DNA of 64,000 nt from Laceyella sacchari (GCF_004343255.1 NZ_SMDD01000003.1:521038-585037); one strand, 5' to 3'. Shown: positions 25,450 to 34,819, numbered from the stretch's first letter. Notes: generated from the letters alone by a model not told the origin. Numbers and translations: made by a program.

Positions 25450-26511
25450 TTGAACAAAAAGTGGTTTTATCCAATTTTGATCTTATCCACTCTCATCAGT
25501 ACCGTTGTTCATTTTACTGTTCACAACCAACCATTGCAATTCGCGACAGCCTGTTTGTCCCTTTTATTCTGGGCAGCTATGCTGGGAAAAGCGACCGAAA
25601 ACGTGGCTCACTACGCCGGTGAGCGGTTGGGCGGCCTGCTCAATGCGACATTTGGCAATGCCGCCGAATTGATTATCGCCATCTTCCTGGTCAAAGAAGG
25701 ATTCTTTGACATGGTGAAAGCGAGCGTAACCGGGTCGATTATAGGGAACTTACTCTTGGTGCTTGGACTTAGCTTGTTCGCCGGCGGTTTGAAATTCAAA
25801 ACGCAGCAATTCAATCCCATGCTGGCCGGTCACAACGCATCTTTGATGATGCTTTCCGTCATCGCTCTGTTTGTGCCCGCAGTGTTCCTGCAACAATTGC
25901 CCTCGTCCAAGATTAACAATGTGAGCTTAATCATTTCCGGTGCCCTCATCCTGGGTTACTTTTTGTGGCTGTATTTCTCTCTGGTTACCCATAAAGAAGA
26001 GTTGGGTGAAAAAATTGACGGCATGCCGGACCATGTCGAGGGGGAAGAGCCAGAATGGAGCAAAGGAGTCTCCATCTTGCTACTTGTCGTGTCCACCGCA
26101 TTTGTTGCCTTGCAGAGTGAATGGCTCGTACATAGCGTAGAAGCCGTAGCCCAAGCGCTGGGCTGGTCTGAACTGTTTGTCGGCGCCTTTTTGATCGCCA
26201 TCATTGGTAACGCCGCCGAACACAGCGCAGCCGTCTTCTTGGCCTTGAAAAACCGCATTGGAGCGGCTGTGGAGATCGCCATTGGCAGTAGCTTGCAAAT
26301 CTCCTTGTTCGTCGCGCCCATGTTGGTGTTTATCAGCTGGCTGTTCGGCAATCCCATGAACATCATTTTCAGCACATACGAAATCGCGGCCATCGCCGTG
26401 TCCGCCTTTATCGCCAGCTCCATCTCACGCGATGGATCGACCAACTGGTATGAAGGGGTTCTGCTGTTGATCGTATATACGATTTTGGGCACCGTGTTTT
26501 TTGTGGTGTAA
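25450..26511 (+). CDS. Ca2+/H+ antiporter (CaxA/ChaA family)
   Basis: TTG 25450 is preceded by AAGGGGTG; a GTG at 25441 overlaps the site. The 353-aa protein has about eleven membrane segments and the two cation/proton exchanger repeats, with GNAAELIIAIFL (first half) and GNAAEHSAAVFLALKN (second half), the acidic ion-binding signature of the family. It exports Ca2+ in exchange for protons. It ends at a strong terminator and appears monocistronic. Confidence 0.92.
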   Translation: MNKKWFYPILILSTLISTVVHFTVHNQPLQFATACLSLLFWAAMLGKATENVAHYAGERLGGLLNATFGNAAELIIAIFLVKEGFFDMVKASVTGSIIGNLLLVLGLSLFAGGLKFKTQQFNPMLAGHNASLMMLSVIALFVPAVFLQQLPSSKINNVSLIISGALILGYFLWLYFSLVTHKEELGEKIDGMPDHVEGEEPEWSKGVSILLLVVSTAFVALQSEWLVHSVEAVAQALGWSELFVGAFLIAIIGNAAEHSAAVFLALKNRIGAAVEIAIGSSLQISLFVAPMLVFISWLFGNPMNIIFSTYEIAAIAVSAFIASSISRDGSTNWYEGVLLLIVYTILGTVFFVV

Positions 26512-26517
26512 TGAGCA

Positions 26518-26548
26518 AACGGATTTCCAACAGGGAAATCCGTTTTTT
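26518..26548 (+). terminator. Terminator of the antiporter gene
   Basis: ACGGATTTCC pairs with GGAAATCCGT around a short loop, followed by TTTTTTT, right after the stop codon. Confidence 0.9.
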
Positions 26549-26560
26549 TACCGATTGCAC

Positions 26561-26586
26561 AAAAAAAGACTCCACGATTGGAGTCA
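26561..26586 (-). terminator. Terminator of ylaN
   Basis: On the minus strand GACTCC pairs with GGAGTC and is followed by TTTTTTT, 17 bp after the ylaN stop. Confidence 0.75.
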
Positions 26587-26602
26587 TACGTTCACACTCC
26601 CA

Positions 26603-26884
26603 TCAAGACGGGAGAATTTTGGAATATAAATCTGCTAACTTCCGTTCCAGATCATGAATAATCTGCTGACCTTGGTCGCGAGTGATGAGCCCAGCTCGAA
26701 CGGCAAAGTCGATTTCGCGCGACAAACCGAACATCTGTGTGTCTAACACTTCTTCATAAAGAGGACACTTCGGTAACATCAGGTTTTGCAATTGCACCGA
26801 AATCAGCTGAGCGATTTTTTCCGCATCCTCTTGCAAGAGTTGTAAGGCTTTTAGATTTAAATCGGTCTGTGTTGGCGTGGTCAA
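26603..26884 (-). CDS. ylaN: YlaN family protein, iron-homeostasis regulator
   Basis: TTG 26884 follows GGGGGGG (7 G); an upstream frame to 26950 exists. The 93-aa product matches YlaN closely: [15 protein letters not shown], then [15 protein letters not shown] and [12 protein letters not shown]. In B. subtilis and Staphylococcus aureus, YlaN is linked to iron homeostasis; it binds iron and contacts Fur to relieve repression when iron is scarce. The gene is separated from the next gene on the plus strand by a 300-bp region with a promoter. Confidence 0.88.
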   Translation of the reverse strand: MTTPTQTDLNLKALQLLQEDAEKIAQLISVQLQNLMLPKCPLYEEVLDTQMFGLSREIDFAVRAGLITRDQGQQIIHDLERKLADLYSKILPS

Positions 26885-27087
26885 AGTAACCCCCCCCAGC
26901 GACCGTTCCGATCGGTCTATAAGTAACGGCCCATACTTTACACTAAACACAGTGTATCACGATCAACATTTCTTTGCAAAAAAAACAGAACTTGCGAGAA
27001 ACCGCACGCTGCAAGCACTCATTGCTTTTCCAATAATTTCACCTGCTTCTCGTGATCTCCTTTCTGACGCGCGAGTTGGTAGACATC

Positions 27088-27096
27088 TGCTATAAT
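27088..27096 (+). promoter_or_regulatory. Extended -10 promoter for the 27187 gene
   Basis: TGCTATAAT is an extended -10 element (TGnTATAAT). No good -35 is present, as is usual for this class. Confidence 0.5.
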
Positions 27097-27105
27097 GAGG
27101 TAACT

Positions 27106-27140
27106 GAAGCTGTTATCGTGAGTTAAAGTAGAACAGCTTC
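27106..27140 (+). promoter_or_regulatory. Inverted repeat in the 5' region of the 27187 gene
   Basis: GAAGCTGTT and AACAGCTTC (9 bp, perfect) flank 17 bp, starting about 10 bp after the -10. Placed near the transcription start, it may be an operator or an mRNA hairpin. There is no T-run after it. Confidence 0.35.
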
Positions 27141-27186
27141 AACCTGACTGACAAATCACGTGATTTTTAAAGGAGCATCGCATATC

Positions 27187-27552
27187 ATGAGTCCGATCAT
27201 CCTTATCACCGGCAATGTCGCATTTCGCATCAATCTCGACCCCTCCATTTGGATCTTGGATGACCGCCGTTTTCCACTGGAGGATCGCATTGCAGGGACG
27301 GAAGGATTAGCAATGGAGTTGGGTCCCTATTTGGACAAGGCTGAACCGGATGCGTCGGTGACCAAAGTCATCTGCCACCGTGAACAAAAAGAGGCGGTCA
27401 CCCTGACGCTTGATCAGGCGCGCACCGCCATTCTGTGTTTTGCCAAGGACGGTCGCCCAATTCGCGAAGGAGGACCAGCCTTGCTCTATCTCGCTGACGG
27501 AAGCAACAAAGAGCAACCCATCGATTACATCAGAGAACTGGAACTGGTGTAA
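27187..27552 (+). CDS. Conserved protein of unknown function, 121 aa
   Basis: ATG 27187 has AAAGGAG 12 nt upstream; GTG 27160 is an alternative. The 121-aa protein is mixed alpha/beta (SPIILITGNVAFRINLD, then DDRRFPLEDRI, then GGPALLYLAD). The GRPIREGGPALLYL stretch recalls the sulfite-oxidase-like molybdopterin domain ending of some enzymes, but no molybdopterin ligand is evident. Function unknown. The promoter and inverted repeat suggest its own regulation. Confidence 0.6.
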   Translation: MSPIILITGNVAFRINLDPSIWILDDRRFPLEDRIAGTEGLAMELGPYLDKAEPDASVTKVICHREQKEAVTLTLDQARTAILCFAKDGRPIREGGPALLYLADGSNKEQPIDYIRELELV

Positions 27553-27557
27553 CAAGC

Positions 27558-27604
27558 AAGGAGACATCCGCTTCCTCTCCAGTGGGAGCAGATGTCTCCT
27601 TTCG
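27558..27604. terminator. Bidirectional terminator between the 27187 gene and hfq
   Basis: AAGGAGACATC pairs with GATGTCTCCTT across a 22-nt loop, between the converging genes ending at 27552 (+) and 27618 (-). Confidence 0.75.
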
Positions 27605-27617
27605 CTTATTCGTCCGC

Positions 27618-27848
27618 TCAGTTATCAGGTTGTTTTGTATCAATGTCAACATAACGCATGGGTTGGATCGAGGAAATAGCGTGTTTAAAAATGAGTTGCT
27701 GCCGACCTTTGTCATCGATAAGAAGAACGATGAAGGGGTCAAAAGCGGCAATATACCCCCGAACGGTCACTCCGGTGCCCATGAAAACGGTGACCAAGAT
27801 GCGTTCCTTTCGCATTTGATCCAGCAAACGATCTAGGATGTTCGACAT
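27618..27848 (-). CDS. hfq: Hfq-like RNA chaperone, divergent
   Basis: The 76-aa product has the Sm1 region (LVTVFMGTGVTVRGYIAAFD) and Sm2 region (QLIFKHAISSIQP) of Hfq. Canonical Hfq of B. subtilis has NIQDQFLNQIRKE at the start; here the corresponding segment reads NILDRLLDQMRKE, so the conserved Gln of the proximal RNA-binding face is Leu5, and the usual Tyr before KHAIS is Phe54. Lys55 and His56 are kept. There is no adjacent miaA, the usual hfq neighbour. This may be a paralogue; another hfq may exist outside the window. Confidence 0.85.
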   Translation of the reverse strand: MSNILDRLLDQMRKERILVTVFMGTGVTVRGYIAAFDPFIVLLIDDKGRQQLIFKHAISSIQPMRYVDIDTKQPDN

Positions 27849-28009
27849 CCCCTGCGCTCATCCTTTCATAAAGGGTTAAACCGACCGGCACCGCGCCGCC
27901 CTGGGGTCCTCCTCTATATGAGAACAGCGGCAGGGCGCCGCAAAAATAAAATAAAAAATTTTGAATTTATATTCCATTTACCACAAACCCCACTTTCCCA
28001 AACATAGCT

Positions 28010-28038
28010 GAGAGACATCCCTCATCGGAATGTCTCTC
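28010..28038 (-). terminator. Terminator of the PaaI-type thioesterase gene
   Basis: GAGAGACAT pairs with ATGTCTCTC in a short stem-loop located after the stop at 28045. Confidence 0.6.
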
Positions 28039-28044
28039 ATATCC

Positions 28045-28524
28045 TTATTTTCTAATCATGTAAAACGTCCCTGTGGTGAATGCGATCAATTTGTTTTTTT
28101 CATTGGTGATCTCACAGGTGGCCGTGGCCAAAGTAGACCCCATATGTACCAATCGTGCGCGAGAGATCAGCTCTTTTCCCAGTCCCTGTTTTAAATAATT
28201 CACTTTTAACTCCACGGTGACGGCACCTTTATACCCTTCCGGCAACCGCTGATTAATCAGCGAACCAATCGTCGAATCGGCCAGTGTCGCCGTAATGCCC
28301 CCGTGCACAATTCCTGCCCTGTTCAGGGTGAAGGGGGTTACCGGAACGCGAAATTCATATACATCGTCTTCCACAAACCGGCCTTTCAACCCCATGAACC
28401 CTGATATATAAGCGCTGTTCCGCTCCCGCTTCTGTTTGATCGCCTGCACAGCTAGCGCCAACAGTTGCTTTTCTTCATCTGTCCCATTCTGCAAGATCTG
28501 TTGCAATTCTCCATCCAAATTCAT
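28045..28524 (-). CDS. PaaI-type hotdog thioesterase
   Basis: The 159-aa protein has the hotdog-fold signature AGIVHGGITATLADSTIG near residue 75, then VTVELKVNYLKQ. It belongs to the PaaI/4HBT thioesterase family acting on acyl-CoA. A related but different copy is encoded at 35957-36433. Confidence 0.82.
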   Translation of the reverse strand: MNLDGELQQILQNGTDEEKQLLALAVQAIKQKRERNSAYISGFMGLKGRFVEDDVYEFRVPVTPFTLNRAGIVHGGITATLADSTIGSLINQRLPEGYKGAVTVELKVNYLKQGLGKELISRARLVHMGSTLATATCEITNEKNKLIAFTTGTFYMIRK

Positions 28525-28686
28525 GGCTCACCGTTTCCTTTCCCCTACTGCTTTTTCCAGGGAGTGTCTGGGAGTCGCTGGCTACCACCAGACACGCTCT
28601 AGGCTAATCATCATTCTTATTTTAAACAATATCCCCCACCTAATAAAGAAAAGCTTGACAAGTCAGAGAAGAGGCTGAGGCAAAGC

Positions 28687-28720
28687 AAAACCCACCTCCG
28701 CTTTTTAGCAAAGGTGGGTA
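28687..28720 (-). terminator. Terminator downstream of the DNRLRE-DacA fusion
   Basis: On the minus strand CCCACCTTTGC pairs with GCGGAGGTGGG and is followed by TTTTGC. Confidence 0.65.
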
Positions 28721-28754
28721 TGCGACTCAGTTCCTTGGCTTGGACAAAACTGGT

Positions 28755-31223
28755 TTACCACAACTTTTGGAAAAACTTCTCCAATTGCCCTGCCGGTTCG
28801 ACCCGCTGGGTGATGCTGATCGGAAATGTGGTCATCGTCTGCAAAGGCTTCCCACGGTATAACACTTGCGCTTCGCCGACAATCGCCCCTGCTTTGAGCG
28901 GAGCTTTCAAGCCAGTGAAGAAGCGGACTTTAATCTCATACTGATCTCGCTCACCCCGGTGAATCGGCAAGCGAATGTCGTACTTGCTGACGACCGGGAC
29001 ATATTGCCCGTCCCCATTTGGAACCCGTAACTTCGCTCCTTGGATCACTTCACCGCGTTTTAACAAAGTGGCTGTTTCAAATTGATTAAATCCATAATCA
29101 AACAGCTTCTTCGTCTCCAAGAAACGGCCATCTTCAGAGCTAGTACCCATGACAACTGAGATCAGTCGGCGCCCTTCCTGTTGCGCCGTTCCGGTGAAGC
29201 AATAGCCAGCGGCTTGGGTAGAACCGGTCTTCAAGCCGTCAACACCAGGGTAGTAATGGTCAAAGCCTGGTAGCATGCGATTCCAGTTGACCACTTTCTT
29301 TTCCCGTTCCGTCCCCGGGCGGAACGTATATTGGGAAACGGAAACCATCTGCGTGAATTCAGGATGCTCTTGCAATAATGTTCGTGCCAGGATCGCAGCA
29401 TCCCGCGCAGACATCACATGCTCCCCATCCACTTGCGGCGGATCAGGGTAATCGGTCATCTCCAACCCCGTTGCATTGCGAAAATGCGTGTTTCTAAGTC
29501 CCAATGCCTTGGCTGTCTCATTCATCCGGTGCACAAATTGCGTTTCGCTTCCCGACACCCTCTCGGCCAAAGCCGCAGTAGCGTCATTCGCCGAATATAC
29601 AACCATGCCCATGAACAAGTCTTTTACACTCATCAACTCGCCGGCTTCCAGATCGATCTGGGCTTCATTAATTCCCGCCACCCGCGGGCTAACTTGCACC
29701 ATTTCATCCCAAGTCAACTTATTGTTGCGAATTTCCTCTAGCACAATGTATTCGGTCATCATTTTGGTCATGCTAGCAGGCGGGAGAGGTTGATCCATCT
29801 GACTACCGAAAAGGGGTAATCCTGTCTGATAATCCATCAGAATATACGATTTAGCCTCCATCTTCGGCTCGGCGATCGGGACATTTGGATCTACCTGATA
29901 GGTGATCAACAGCTTCGGTCTTTTGGTGATATCATCCACATAATCGCTGGAGCGGAAAGATTTGCGGTCATTGCTTTCCGTATGATGGCGCAAAGAAATG
30001 CCATAGTTAGGGGTGCCGCTGTACCAGTTTTTGCTCAGTTCTGTCAAATCCCAAGCGTATTCCCCTGCACCGGCCACATTTGTTTGGGTCACCGCGGCTC
30101 CCACGGTCGGCTGATTCTGCCAGGTGAGCTCGCCGCTGATCCACTCCGATGTAACCGGATGCACATCCACCTGCTCTTCTTGCGCGGTGGCGTATTGGTG
30201 CAAAAACAATTTAGCATCCTTAATCTTTGCTCCTGTGGGAAGTGCGGGCAAATCAAATTTGAGATAAGTACGCGCAACGCCATAATCCGCGTGGGTACCC
30301 GTAATCACAAAAGGATACAAGCGATAATTTTGGGTAGGGTTTTTGCTGGAGACGAGGTTGTCATACGTCTGATTCACCCCTTGCAGGCCCACTGTTGGGT
30401 CAATCACCACCGGATAAACCCGTTTTGGATCTCTCAACCACTTGTCATCCACTTTGATATCCAGATAAGTGACACCATTTTGCTGACGCAAGGCAAATTT
30501 CACCTTGTGGGAAGAAGCATCCTGCTGATCGTACATAAATGGGACGGGAACTTCAAAGACCGATTGTCCCTTCGCGTTGATAAACTGAATAGAACCGTCT
30601 TTTTGCAACTTTGGTTTGGCGTGTTTGACTTTCAATGCCATAGTAAAAACGGATCGACCCGTGTACTTATGCAACACCCATTCTTCTTTGACGCCTGTAG
30701 CTCCAACTTTGTAGACCAGATCTGTCCCTTCATACACATTGGGATAGCGAATGCCATGATCCAATGGGCTAACCGCTACCCGCTTGCCATCGATCAATCC
30801 GAAATCAACTTTTACTGGGCCTTGTTCAAACCGGATCAGCGAAGGAGAAGTGGAAATCCCGGCAAACGCAAAGCGGGTGGCATGTCCCAACTCGATATAA
30901 GTCATCCCTGCCCCCGCCGTTTTAGCCTTTATTTCGGCTTTGCGTTGCTCCCGAATATCCATCCATGTGCCGTTCTTCTTATAATGAACCGGCTCTAAGT
31001 ACTGCTCCGTGACATAGGTTTTTCCGTCGTTTTTGATATAAGTTTTGGACTTTTCCGTCCGAAGTTCGACCAATTCCTTCACTTTGCCCATCGGTTCAGG
31101 AGTGGTTTTGTTTTGCGCGAAAACGGACGGATTGGGCGATAGAAACAACATGGCCACCATCGCAGTCAGCAATGGAACAGACAGCCATTGGCGCCGCTTG
31201 GCAGGTCGTTTCAATTCCTTCAC
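28755..31223 (-). CDS. DNRLRE-domain / D-alanyl-D-alanine carboxypeptidase (DacA) fusion
   Basis: The 822-aa protein has a signal peptide (residues 1-36, SVFAQ), then a beta-rich region resembling the wall-associated or RHS-type N-terminal segment (VYPVVIDPT near 270-277), a DNRLRE-type domain (about 285-445), a PBP5-type carboxypeptidase domain with S484-x-x-K487 (PPASMTKM), S544-x-N546 (YSAND) and K665-T-G (GLKTGSTQAAG), and a C-terminal beta domain. D,D-carboxypeptidases trim the terminal D-Ala of peptidoglycan. The large N-terminal extension is not part of standard DacA, which is about 440 aa. Confidence 0.85.
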   Translation of the reverse strand: MKELKRPAKRRQWLSVPLLTAMVAMLFLSPNPSVFAQNKTTPEPMGKVKELVELRTEKSKTYIKNDGKTYVTEQYLEPVHYKKNGTWMDIREQRKAEIKAKTAGAGMTYIELGHATRFAFAGISTSPSLIRFEQGPVKVDFGLIDGKRVAVSPLDHGIRYPNVYEGTDLVYKVGATGVKEEWVLHKYTGRSVFTMALKVKHAKPKLQKDGSIQFINAKGQSVFEVPVPFMYDQQDASSHKVKFALRQQNGVTYLDIKVDDKWLRDPKRVYPVVIDPTVGLQGVNQTYDNLVSSKNPTQNYRLYPFVITGTHADYGVARTYLKFDLPALPTGAKIKDAKLFLHQYATAQEEQVDVHPVTSEWISGELTWQNQPTVGAAVTQTNVAGAGEYAWDLTELSKNWYSGTPNYGISLRHHTESNDRKSFRSSDYVDDITKRPKLLITYQVDPNVPIAEPKMEAKSYILMDYQTGLPLFGSQMDQPLPPASMTKMMTEYIVLEEIRNNKLTWDEMVQVSPRVAGINEAQIDLEAGELMSVKDLFMGMVVYSANDATAALAERVSGSETQFVHRMNETAKALGLRNTHFRNATGLEMTDYPDPPQVDGEHVMSARDAAILARTLLQEHPEFTQMVSVSQYTFRPGTEREKKVVNWNRMLPGFDHYYPGVDGLKTGSTQAAGYCFTGTAQQEGRRLISVVMGTSSEDGRFLETKKLFDYGFNQFETATLLKRGEVIQGAKLRVPNGDGQYVPVVSKYDIRLPIHRGERDQYEIKVRFFTGLKAPLKAGAIVGEAQVLYRGKPLQTMTTFPISITQRVEPAGQLEKFFQKLW

Positions 31224-31339
31224 TCCTCTCTGGAACCCATGCCCCGTGTTGATGCATTTTTATGGGGTTTTAAGGGCTCAATTTGCATTTTATTGCATCA
31301 TGCACCACTTCCAACTGAATACTTATTACGGTTTGTTGA

Positions 31340-31376
31340 AAAATTAAAATAAGCCTCATCACTGAGGCTTATTTCA
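31340..31376 (-). terminator. Terminator of the M42 aminopeptidase gene
   Basis: AAATAAGCCTCA pairs with TGAGGCTTATTT, with a T-rich tail (TTTTAATTTTT) on the minus strand. Confidence 0.8.
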
Positions 31377-31407
31377 ATGATTTGTTTTTCTCCACAACCG
31401 CGTCACA

Positions 31408-32454
31408 TCAAAGCGAGGCGGATTGCAAGTAATGATACAGAAGCCGATAAGTGTGTTCCAAAGCGTCTCGGTGGGTCCGCTCATAGGCATGGGAAGCGTC
31501 CACACCAGGGCCGATCAATGCATGCATCACATCAAATCCGGCTCTGACAGCCGCGCTGCCATCGGACGCATAATACGGATAAAGGTCCACTTGATAATAA
31601 ATTCCGTGCTCTTCCGCCAACCGGATCAATTTGCTGGTCAGTTCATAATGATAAGGGCCGCTTCCATCTTTGGCACAAATAGAGACACAAAATTCATCCG
31701 TCGTCTGCCCTTCCCCGATGGCACCCATGTCAATCGCCAGATATTCACGCACTTGAGCAGGGATATTGGAATTGGCGCCAAACCCCACTTCTTCAAAATT
31801 ACTAAAGAAAAAATGCGTTGTATGCGGTAATTTTATATTATTTTCTTTAATATCAGCCATTAATTCTATTAAAATGGCCGCACTTGCCTTATCATCCAAA
31901 TGACGGGCTTTGATAAAGCCTGATTCTGTTTCTACCACTTGTGGATCAAATGCGACATAATCACCTACGCTGATTCCCAGTGCTTTCACATCATCCGCGT
32001 TGCTCACTTTGGCGTCTAGCCGAACTTCGATATGCTCATCCGACCGTTTCTGCTCTTCGGCGTCCGCATACACATGCACAGAGGTATGAGTCGCCAAAAT
32101 CGTTCCCGGCACAACCTGTCCCGACCGCGTTTTGACAAAGCAATATGCCCCATCGACGGAAAACCAACCAAATCCGCCAATTTTACTCAACCGCAACCGT
32201 CCGTTGGCCTTGATCTCTTTCACCATGGCCCCCAATGTGTCTACATGCACAGTGACCAAGCGATGGACATCGTCATCCTCCCCTTTTATGGTCACCATCA
32301 AACTGCCTTTGTTGTTTTTTTTGCACGGCAAACCCAAGGCATCCATGCGCTGTTCAATATATTGGATCGCCTCATGCGCACAACCTGTGGGGCTTTGAAT
32401 ATTTAACAATTGAACCAATGTCCGGCGTGTCTCTTTCTCTCGAAAAAAGGCCAT
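31408..32454 (-). CDS. M42 family metallo-aminopeptidase
   Basis: ATG 32454 has GGAGGG upstream; the frame from 32472 is longer but lacks a site. The 348-aa protein has the M42 two-zinc pattern: HVDTLGAM, the bridging Asp in RHLDDKASAA, the catalytic EEVGFGANSN, AIDMGAIG, and SHAYERTH near the end. M42 enzymes are large oligomeric aminopeptidases or glutamyl/endoglucanase-like peptidases. It lies upstream of another aminopeptidase (M29) with a PTS EIIA between them. Confidence 0.88.
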   Translation of the reverse strand: MAFFREKETRRTLVQLLNIQSPTGCAHEAIQYIEQRMDALGLPCKKNNKGSLMVTIKGEDDDVHRLVTVHVDTLGAMVKEIKANGRLRLSKIGGFGWFSVDGAYCFVKTRSGQVVPGTILATHTSVHVYADAEEQKRSDEHIEVRLDAKVSNADDVKALGISVGDYVAFDPQVVETESGFIKARHLDDKASAAILIELMADIKENNIKLPHTTHFFFSNFEEVGFGANSNIPAQVREYLAIDMGAIGEGQTTDEFCVSICAKDGSGPYHYELTSKLIRLAEEHGIYYQVDLYPYYASDGSAAVRAGFDVMHALIGPGVDASHAYERTHRDALEHTYRLLYHYLQSASL

Positions 32455-32481
32455 TAGGCACCCTCCCCGCAATCAGAATAA

Positions 32482-32517
32482 AGGCTTCCTTCGCCTTGCC
32501 CAATATCAGAAGGAAGC
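32482..32517 (-). terminator. Terminator of the EIIA gene
   Basis: GGCTTCCTTC pairs with GAAGGAAGCC around a 16-nt loop, then TTTATTC on the minus strand. Confidence 0.75.
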
Positions 32518-32533
32518 CCCATTCACGATTATT

Positions 32534-33028
<495 letters not shown>

Positions 33029-33038
33029 CTACCTTCTT

Positions 33039-34169
33039 TTAAAATGAATTGCTGTTTTTTAGGTTCTCCGGATTGAGCGGAATCAAGTCATCAACCACAA
33101 ACAACCCGTCTTTTCTGATCAATTCTCCGTCGAAGTAAATCTCCCCACCGCCGTATTCGGGACGTTGGATGCAAACCAGATCCCAATGCACGGAGGAGCG
33201 GTTGCCATTGTCAGCATCTTCATACGCGTTACCCGGCGTAAAGTGGAAGCTGCCATTGATCTTCTCATCAAACAGCGTATCTTTCATCGGGTGGTTGATG
33301 TATGGATTGACCCCGATGCTGAATTCGCCGATAAAGCGGGCGCCTTCATCCGTATCCAACACTTGGTTGATGCGCTCGGTATCGTTGGCTTTCGCTTTTA
33401 CGATTTTGCCGTTTTCAAATTCGAAACAGATGTTTTCGAAGGTGACGCCTTGGTACACGGACGGCGTGTTAAACGTGATCTTTCCGTTGACCGAGTCCTT
33501 AACGGGTGCCGTGTACACTTCACCGTCAGGAATATTGCACTCCCCGGCACACTTAATCACGGGGATGTCTTTGATTGAGAATGTCAAATCTGTGCCAGGC
33601 CCGACGATCCGCACTTGATCTGCTTGCTCCATCCGTTTCACCAGTGGTTCCATTACTTCCGCCATGCGCTCGTAATCCACATTGCACACTTGGAAATAAA
33701 AGTCTTCAAACGCCTCCGTACTCATGTTGGCCAATTGTGCCATGGAAGAGTTCGGGTACCGTAGCACAACCCACTTGGTGTTTTTGACCCGCTCGTTGCT
33801 ATGTACTGGCTGTTTGAACATGCGCGCATACAGACTCATTTTGTCATCCGGCACATCGCTCGTCTCAGAAACGTTGTCGCTTCCGCGGATGCCGATGTAA
33901 CAATCCATGTCTTTCATCTGGTTGAGTGCATGACGCGCCCAGATTTCTTGGTGCTCCTCAGAGGTTCCGAGCAACAGCGCACGCGTGATCTTCTCATCAT
34001 GAAGTTGCACATACGGATAACCGCCAGCGTCATACACAGCGGCGATCAGCTCGCGCGCCAGTTCACGCTCTTTTCCGAAAACATCAATTAAAACGCGTTC
34101 CCCTTTTTGCACCTTGCACGAATGTTCAACCAGTATTTTGGCCAATTTGGAAATACGAGAATCCCGCAT
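33039..34169 (-). CDS. M29 family aminopeptidase (AmpS/AmpT type)
   Basis: The 376-aa protein has the M29 family features: GERVLIDVFGKERELAREL near 23-41, GECNIPDGEVYTAP, FIGEFSIGVNP and SVHWDLVCIQRPEY, which hold the acidic and histidine metal ligands. It is a cobalt- or zinc-dependent exopeptidase like AmpS of Staphylococcus and aminopeptidase T of Thermus. The next gene downstream is the PTS EIIA gene. Confidence 0.9.
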   Translation of the reverse strand: MRDSRISKLAKILVEHSCKVQKGERVLIDVFGKERELARELIAAVYDAGGYPYVQLHDEKITRALLLGTSEEHQEIWARHALNQMKDMDCYIGIRGSDNVSETSDVPDDKMSLYARMFKQPVHSNERVKNTKWVVLRYPNSSMAQLANMSTEAFEDFYFQVCNVDYERMAEVMEPLVKRMEQADQVRIVGPGTDLTFSIKDIPVIKCAGECNIPDGEVYTAPVKDSVNGKITFNTPSVYQGVTFENICFEFENGKIVKAKANDTERINQVLDTDEGARFIGEFSIGVNPYINHPMKDTLFDEKINGSFHFTPGNAYEDADNGNRSSVHWDLVCIQRPEYGGGEIYFDGELIRKDGLFVVDDLIPLNPENLKNSNSF

Positions 34170-34318
34170 GACTTCATCCCCTTTTCATTTGTGAGTGATC
34201 ATTGTACAATGACACGAGATCAAATGGTCAAGCCTAATTCCAGCACAATCGAACCCTCAATAATTTATTTTATCATGAATTTTCCTGATGACAAATGCCA
34301 TAACTGGGAGGAATTGAA

Positions 34319-34819
34319 TTGTTCACATTTGAAAAAGCGGCCGGAGACAAGCAAACCCGGTTGAACAGCATCGTGAACCAAGTAGTCCATCTGATTGACG
34401 GGGAAAGGGACTGGTTGGCCAATTTGTCCAATACAGCTTCCCACCTCTACCATACCCTCGGTGAAGTCAACTGGGTTGGATTTTACCTCATGAAGGGAAA
34501 CGAACTGGTCCTCGGACCGTTCCATGGCTTGCCGGCCTGCATTCGCATCCCAGTGGGGAAAGGCGTGTGCGGAACAGCTGTACAAGAAGCAAAAACGTTG
34601 CTGGTGGAAGATGTACATGCCTTCCCAGGCCACATCGCCTGCGACGCCGCCACCCGCTCGGAAATGGTTATTCCTTTGAAAGTGGATGGTCAGATCATTG
34701 GCGTACTAGATATTGACAGCCCGGTCATTAACCGCTTCGACGACACCGACCGCACGGCGCTGGAGCGGGTAGCAGAGCTTTTGTGCCAAGGGTGTGACTG
34801 GAGTAGTTTATTAAAATAA
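34319..34819 (+). CDS. Free methionine-(R)-sulfoxide reductase (GAF domain)
   Basis: TTG 34319 follows GGGAGG. The 166-aa protein is a single GAF domain with the fRMsr signature: WVGFYLMKGNELVLGPFHG and three cysteines, C74 (LPACIRIPVGKGVCG), C84 and C108 (HIACDAATRSEMVIPL). The cysteine just before DAATRSE is the catalytic one in known enzymes. The enzyme reduces free L-methionine-R-sulfoxide using thioredoxin. Confidence 0.9.
   Translation: MFTFEKAAGDKQTRLNSIVNQVVHLIDGERDWLANLSNTASHLYHTLGEVNWVGFYLMKGNELVLGPFHGLPACIRIPVGKGVCGTAVQEAKTLLVEDVHAFPGHIACDAATRSEMVIPLKVDGQIIGVLDIDSPVINRFDDTDRTALERVAELLCQGCDWSSLLK

Larger units (their letters stand above)
26885..27186. other. Divergent intergenic region between ylaN and the 27187 gene
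   Basis: This region of about 300 bp holds an extended -10 promoter at 27088-27096 and an inverted repeat at 27106-27140, listed separately. The frame for an N-terminal extension of ylaN to 26950 also falls here. No further gene was seen. Confidence 0.5.
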
